A DNA stretch of 12,899 nt from Emergomyces orientalis. Lineage: Eukaryota; Ascomycota; Eurotiomycetes; Onygenales; Ajellomycetaceae. The notes beneath the pieces are model-generated. The model saw only the letters and a program-made list of their open reading frames with translations, searched no databases and was not told where the DNA came from. Position numbers and translations under genes: made by a program. Below are positions 8,786 through 12,899 of the stretch, piece by piece. The first letter of the stretch is position 1. Every line of letters starts with the position of its first letter. The stretch lies in NCBI GenBank assembly GCA_002110485.1, contig MOWL01000082.1:1-12899 (forward strand). The letters are read 5' to 3'.

Positions 8786-8839
8786 GCACTATTCCCAAAG
8801 CCGCAGCTTCCATGGAAGCTGCAGCTTTGGGAATAGTGC
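8786..8839. repeat. 54-nt near-perfect palindrome
   Basis: Two 27-nt halves meet at CCATGG with no loop. The left half starts GCACTATTCCCAAAGC and the right half ends GCTTTGGGAATAGTGC. They are reverse complements at 26 of 27 positions; the one mismatch is C at 8802, against the A at 8823. It ends 79 nt before the ATG of the plus-strand gene at 8919, so it may lie in that gene's promoter or leader. It could be a dimeric regulator site, a strong RNA hairpin, or the joined ends of a lost element. Confidence 0.85.
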
Positions 8840-8918
8840 AAATGGCTGCATTTAGCATTTAGTATGTTCGTACGCCGCCTCTTTTGGATCAGAGACACAG
8901 TTGTTCGGACCCACGATC

Positions 8919-10098
8919 ATGGCAAGTAAATATCGATTGGTGCCATTTAACGGCAGCGACGATGCCTACATCCGCTTCCTTGAACACTGGCTAACTACGC
9001 TGCTCCCTCCCCAAGCTTTCCAGTCCCATCAACTGGACAGCATTCTCAGTCAAAGCGAGAAGTCGGATGGTTCCAAATGCACCGTACCAGACCAGAAACA
9101 AGCCAAGTTTATCCTCTGGAACCCAGACAAGCAGACGGACAAACAACCGGAGCAAACCCCTCAACGATGGCAACTACAATTGAATGAGTTGATCAAAGAT
9201 ATCCCGGATATCACGAAATGGGCTGATTTGAGAAGGGTTCACGGCTTTAGTACCATCGAGGAAAACCATGCGGCGATTGATCTACTCCTCGGAAAATCCA
9301 ACGGCGTGAAGCTGAAGAGAGTAGATACACCATCGCCCATCCCTAATTGTTCGAGATTTCCCACATGGGCGGCGAACTCATATAAGTACGCTGTTCAAAC
9401 AGGGTACTTGGACGTGGAGTCAAAGCTTGGTCTGAAGACGGCGCGCTTTCGCAAGTTTATTATCGTCTTAAATTGTGACATAATGCTCAAGATGGGGGTA
9501 TCGGTAGACGTTGTCGATACTATAATGCAACAAAGCATTAGTCCTACTAAGCATAGAAACCTGCAAGTGTATCGTCGCGGGATCCGCTGGGTGAACACAT
9601 GCATTAGGATCCTCTCTGAAAATGGATGGGGCAGTCGAGCGGAGGAGGTTTTCTTTCTAAGTGCGTTTCCGCCTGGATCGGTTGGAAACTACCGCTAACC
9701 CGTGATAGACAACCGAGAAATAAGCTATTATGGGCGCATTTCCTCAGATAAGGCGAGCGTTGAGTACTTCACTGAGCGAAAGAAAATAACAGGGACAGCT
9801 CCGGAGGAAGTACCCGGGTGGATACCGATCTCTATTCCGTGTATCATCAAACGCCTGGGTGGCCAATCCATTTCGTGAGTCCATCTGTTAATCTGCAGTT
9901 GACGAGTGCTAATATGCTTCCAGATTAGGTGACATCTGCGACATTCTACAGTATAACTACGAGACGGTGGGTAAGACGTACCGCCAGTTTTACATGCCGG
10001 AGGACGAAAATATGGCCTACGATCCGATGCTCTACGATGGTTCAGGTTGTGATCCACTCTTCGATCCTCTCTTCGATCCTCTCTTCAGCACAGAGTGA
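8919..10098 (+). CDS. Hypothetical 360-aa fungal protein, DPLF tail
   Basis: I do not recognise this family. The gene joins 8919-9660, 9709-9874 and 9924-10098. Intron 1 is 9661-9708 (GTGCGT..GCTAAC..TAG, 48 nt) and intron 2 is 9875-9923 (GTGAGT..GCTAAT..CAG, 49 nt). The joined length is 1083 nt, in frame to TGA 10096-10098. I use ATG 8919 because the frame extends upstream only to non-ATG codons. There is no signal peptide or clear membrane helix. Residues 1-30 look folded (YIRFLEHWLTTLLPP), 40-85 are polar and Gln/Lys-rich and probably disordered, and 86-335 look globular, with many Trp and Arg (WADLRRVHGF, YRRGIRWVNTCIRIL). The acidic tail ends in three DPLF units and STE. It converges with the minus-strand gene ending at 10234, leaving 135 nt between them. 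It appears intact, unlike most neighbours. Confidence 0.8.
10051..10086 (+). repeat. Three 12-nt coding repeats (DPLF)
   Basis: Three tandem 12-base units, GATCCACTCTTC once and GATCCTCTCTTC twice, encode DPLF-DPLF-DPLF next to the C-terminus of the 360-aa protein. They are in frame, so the copy number can vary without breaking the gene. Confidence 0.85.
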
Positions 10099-10233
10099 TC
10101 TGTATAGCACATTAAGTATATTAGGAACCACCGTCCTGGCGGTATGATATGAAACAACCAAGAGAATAATAACTGATATCCATGCTTGGTTCAAGTTTCT
10201 TCAAAGGTAATAATTTTCTAAGGAAGATAAATA

Positions 10234-10980
10234 CTAGCGGATGTAATTTCCTTCTCGCCGGGATACTGGCATCCAGATACCAACCCCTCCCCCGGTCTGC
10301 GGATACTCTATCGTTAGTTCTGCAGACATAATTAATATTTCATTTGGTCGAAGACGGATCGGGGTAGCTTTGGTACGATCTATATTGCCCCTCGTCATTT
10401 TGTGGGAACCTTCCACAATGCGAAATAGACCATTGCCATCGTTGAGCCCTTCAGTCGTTACCGGGCAGTATATGTAGGCTGTGCTGGGGCGGCCAGCGGT
10501 GTAACGCCGCAGCTTGGTTTCGTTTCTCGCCCAGAATATAACTTTTAGCATGGCTTTATCTGCTTCGCAAAAAGAGCAGCCGAGGACATCTTGGAAGAAA
10601 GGGTTCAATTCCGGATCGGACGGGTCGGAAAACTGATATGCGTCAGCGTCGAATTATCATTTCTGATATAGTCAACACCTACATCGATCCCATAATGCAG
10701 CAATGCTTCACTGGCCTCACCTCCATCAATTGGAACGCCAGGCAGCGCCAGTGTGCTTCTCCGCAGGTTCTGGAACCTCACCTCCCCGATTTCATTCTCT
10801 AATGCTTCGAATAGCTTTTTTTGGTGGGAACTCATCATCTTCCTGCAGTTTATCTTTTTTCCGCTGGATGATGATATATCCTCGATCCTGGGCCATGCCT
10901 GTAACGATCGCCTTTTCTGTTTTATTTCGCTTTGTACCGTAGGCGTTCTCATTCTCTATTTTGCGCTTTTGGATAACCAT
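10234..10980 (-). pseudogene. Hypothetical 231-aa protein gene, one frameshift
   Basis: From ATG 10980 the frame begins MVIQKRKIENENAYG with a strongly basic N-terminus. At the T7 run 10816-10822 it needs one base less (FPPK then KLFEALENEIGEVRF). The exon then runs to 10683, and intron 10633-10682 (GTAGGT..GCTGAC..CAG, 50 nt) joins phase 0 to FSDPSDPELNPFFQDVLG. The stop is TAG 10234-10236. With one base removed, 297 + 399 nt give 232 codons. Residues 148-225 (TAYIYCPV, GLFRIVEGSHK, RPNEILIMSAELTIEYP, GGGVGIWMPV) read like beta strands. The EGSH and RPNEILIM parts faintly recall double-stranded beta-helix oxygenases of the phytanoyl-CoA dioxygenase type, but no HxD..H metal triad is evident. 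The function is therefore unknown. The break could be a sequencing error. Confidence 0.6.
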
Positions 10981-10981
10981 T

Positions 10982-11515
10982 TTACCCCTCACTTTGTGTC
11001 TGTGGCCTAAATTGCTCTCTGTAGCTCAGAGTCTTCGGATCAATAGTTTTTCCAAGGCCAGTCGCTACAAACAGTTTTCTCCACCTCTGTTGGGATACAG
11101 CTGAATTATATAGTATCTTCCTTGAACCGTCCATATTGCAATAATTTTCCTTTGATCTTTGTAGGCGCCGGATATGAAAGTCAGGTGTGCTTATACAGAA
11201 GGAGAGAGAATTTTCTGAACTTTTTTCAGAAAGCGGTATCCGTCCAGCCAAGCAATCTCCATGTTTGTATGCTTGGACATACCATTTCGCTTGCATATCC
11301 ACAGCCGAGTGCAATGGCATGTCTGTACGAACCTCCGCGTTTTTGTTATTATTGCATGATGGGACTGTGTTTACGAACGGAGGGTAGATTTCTGTGGGTT
11401 TACAGTGAGGGGCTTTGGATGGCATGCCTTCAGGTTCATTGCTCATAACTAAAAGTAGACTAGAGTATCCAATCATGTCCACTTCATCGCTGATAAATTC
11501 AGCATCAACATTCAT
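10982..11515 (-). CDS. Hypothetical 177-codon ORF
   Basis: Reading opens at ATG 11515 and ends at TAA 10982-10984, two bases before the ATG of the next gene, which is unusually close for fungi. Removing one base from the C4 run 10985-10988 would fuse it in frame with that gene (TQSEG then KMVIQKRK), so the two may be one broken gene. Upstream, the same frame is open through a TGA at 11567-11569. The C-terminal third is basic (HIRRLQRSKENYC, QQRWRKLFVATGLGK). I see no known domain, signal peptide or membrane helix. Confidence 0.35.
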   Translation of the reverse strand: MNVDAEFISDEVDMIGYSSLLLVMSNEPEGMPSKAPHCKPTEIYPPFVNTVPSCNNNKNAEVRTDMPLHSAVDMQAKWYVQAYKHGDCLAGRIPLSEKSSENSLSFCISTPDFHIRRLQRSKENYCNMDGSRKILYNSAVSQQRWRKLFVATGLGKTIDPKTLSYREQFRPQTQSEG

Positions 11516-11566
11516 TAGGGGAGAAGATAGGCCTTCACAGCAATTTACAAGTGGAAAGCAGCAGCT

Positions 11567-12259
11567 TCAGCACTGTTCAAAGAGAGGATCTATATCACCT
11601 CTTGAATCATCAAGGAATAAAGGATCATATGGTGAAGCATAGAGTCAGGGTGTGGCTTCTGCTCACGTTCACTGGGAAACAGTCGGTATTTCTCGGCAGT
11701 GGACAGTGGTGTTTCTCCTCGTTGGGCTGTTGCTCTAAGTGATTCGGTTCAGTACTCCTGTCTACCCGACTAAATGACGGTTAGCAAGAAAATACTGTGA
11801 GTCATTTTAGAGACATACTCTTCCGGAACGTCCTTGTCACCCCCAGAGCCAGTAAAATCTCGTCTCTTGCTCCCATCTTCGGCCGTCCGAAGAGTAGGGG
11901 AATTGGGAGGTGGTTGGAAGGCCTGACAACGCTCAGCAAAGAAAATATATGAGAAAATTCTATAGGCATACTCTTCCGAAACCTTTTTTGTCATTCCTTG
12001 AGCCGACAAGAACTGGTCCCCTTATTCCCAGCATCAACCATCCCATGAGCAGGGGTGTTTGGACGTGTTGGGGCATCTCTGGCGAGATGGGCGCTGTTGG
12101 TGATTGCAGGTATGGACATGGTGATGGACAAAGACGGAGTGACGAAGGGTGAAGACTTTCGGAGATGGAAATTAAGCCTTGGATTTGAAGACTTGCTTGA
12201 ATGTTGGAACACTGTAGTTCATGCCTCAGGAGAAATGATAAATTGTTGGAGAACTCCAT
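11567..12259 (-). pseudogene. Degraded multi-exon gene ending in DPLF
   Basis: This stretch looks coding but is broken. Two good 49-nt introns are present: 11923-11971 (GTATGC..GCTGAG..CAG) and 11770-11818 (GTATGT..TGCTAAC..TAG). The exon between them can read AFQPPPNSPTLRTAEDGSKR. The next exon is open in two frames, one reading ETPLSTAEKYRLFPSEREQK. Further on a frame ends ...YDPLFLDDSRGDIDPLFEQC then TGA 11567-11569. That tail resembles the tail of the 360-aa protein (YDPMLYDGSGCDPLF..., three residues and TGA), so this may be a decayed relative in the opposite direction. The 5' end is uncertain; ATG 12259 opens one frame that reaches the first donor. Frames do not join throughout, so no full product can be given. 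Confidence 0.35.
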
Positions 12260-12268
12260 CGCCTAAGA

Positions 12269-12526
12269 ATGCGGAAGAATCTTGCTTCCTTATATGCTGT
12301 CGAGACGAACAGTGTCACATTTCCAGGCGCAGGATATGCTGTCCATACCAACCTAGACTATGCTGACGGCCAGGGAGAAAACAAACTATATGCTAGTAGA
12401 GTTGTCGAGCAGGATGAAGAGCTTTGCGAGCTCAATGCCAGAAATTCTATTACTGCCTTATCCGAAGAGTACAGGCCTAATTTACCTCTACGTAGGCAAG
12501 ATAAAGCTCTAACGTTAGTTAACTAA
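12269..12526 (+). CDS. Possible 85-aa ORF, unrecognised
   Basis: An ATG-started frame reads NSVTFPGAGYAVHTNLDYAD in its first half and ends at TAA inside the palindrome at 12515-12526. The composition is protein-like, but no family, splice site or neighbour supports it. It starts only 9 nt from the possible divergent start at 12259 on the other strand. It may be a fragment. Confidence 0.2.
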   Translation: MRKNLASLYAVETNSVTFPGAGYAVHTNLDYADGQGENKLYASRVVEQDEELCELNARNSITALSEEYRPNLPLRRQDKALTLVN

Positions 12527-12559
12527 GGCCTTAAATTACCTTACCTAAGCGAGATAAGA
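12473..12559. repeat. Diverged direct repeat flanking a palindrome
   Basis: Two copies of about 34 nt (12473-12506 and 12526-12559) share the order AGGCCT, AATT-TACCT, TAC/ACC-TA, GC-AGATAA. Between them lies the perfect 12-bp palindrome TTAGTTAACTAA at 12515-12526. This could be the end of a transposable element; I could not identify one. Confidence 0.45.
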
Positions 12560-12899
12560 AGAGTGCTTGTAGTTACCCTGCATACGCTAATTGAATTAAA
12601 CAACTTCTATGGACAATGTCAAACAGCCGAATTGATCGACGGTTTGTAGAGGCCCTCGCAGCCACGGAAGCAGCCAGTGACGATATGAATTTTCTGTGGG
12701 AGCCCTGTGCTTCCTAGTACGGACTAGCGCCCCTCACACTCCATATAGCCACTAGATAACCACAACCAACATCCAACATTTTCTTTGTCAGCCAAGTCAA
12801 GAACTTAAGTAGCACTTTGCTCGCGGGTTACAGTTGATCGTGGTGCCAACTCCCGACCCACTTTTTTGGAGCCACGTTCAACTTTGAGAATCCATCTAA
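12560..12899. other. No supported gene; one small ORF
   Basis: Apart from a 33-codon frame at 12616-12717, I see no gene, repeat or RNA here. The sequence may be the upstream part of a gene beyond the window edge. Confidence 0.35.
12616..12717 (+). CDS. Possible small ORF, 33 aa
   Basis: ATG 12616 opens a 33-residue frame rich in Ala, Arg and Glu (RRFVEALAATEAASDD) closing at TAG 12715-12717. The composition is regular enough to be real, perhaps a first exon, but there is no clear donor site and no recognisable family. Confidence 0.15.
   Translation: MSNSRIDRRFVEALAATEAASDDMNFLWEPCAS

Noticed and set aside
10234..10632. Functional phytanoyl-CoA dioxygenase
   Set aside because: An EGSH-like phrase and beta-rich composition are suggestive, but the HxD...H iron triad and the 2-oxoglutarate arginine pattern are not visible, and the protein is short for the family.
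12055..12366. Plus-strand frame with clustered cysteines and arginines near its end
   Set aside because: It has no ATG at its start, no recognisable cysteine spacing, and overlaps the minus-strand coding-like stretch.
1..12899. CRISPR array, tRNA or rRNA genes, or bacterial operon layout
   Set aside because: No regularly spaced repeats, no tRNA-like cloverleaf sequence recognised, no rRNA signatures, and introns with fungal branch points throughout.

Overview
The window looks like genomic DNA of a filamentous ascomycete, probably of Aspergillus/Penicillium type. The evidence is the very short introns (mostly 48-60 nt, GT..AG, with CTAAC/CTAAT-like branch points), a Zn(II)2Cys6 transcription-factor motif, and two members of the fungal BCS1-like AAA ATPase family. 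Genes are spaced and on both strands. There are no operons, rRNA, tRNA or CRISPR. Many loci are damaged and repeats are frequent, which suggests an accessory or subtelomere-like region.

Layout. 1-980: no convincing gene, but a 141-nt hairpin element (678-818) with a related half-copy upstream. 980-2238 (-): BCS1-like AAA ATPase broken by two single-base frameshifts. 2785-3120 (+): decayed ankyrin-like fragment. 3290-4505 (-): decayed Zn2Cys6 transcription factor. 4872-5642 (-): intact three-exon gene for an unrecognised 221-aa protein. 6145-7494 (-): intact, intronless 449-aa BCS1-like AAA ATPase. 7670-8231 (-): a spliced but start-less hypothetical gene that runs into a second ankyrin-like remnant (8170-8515, -), the inverted counterpart of the one at 2785-3120. 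8786-8839: a loop-less 54-nt near-perfect palindrome. 8919-10098 (+): intact three-exon gene for an unrecognised 360-aa protein ending in DPLF repeats. 10234-12259 (-): a long stretch of coding-like sequence in several frames, with one well supported 231-aa reading (one frameshift, one intron) and more degraded parts upstream. 12473-12899: a diverged direct repeat around a 12-bp palindrome, and a possible small ORF.

The three cleanest genes are the 221-aa protein, the 449-aa AAA ATPase and the 360-aa protein. No joint function can be read from sequence alone. The AAA ATPases are probably membrane-anchored translocase or disassembly machines, and the neighbouring unrecognised proteins are candidate partners only by proximity. 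Several frameshifts sit in homopolymer runs, so some breaks could be sequencing errors rather than true pseudogenes.
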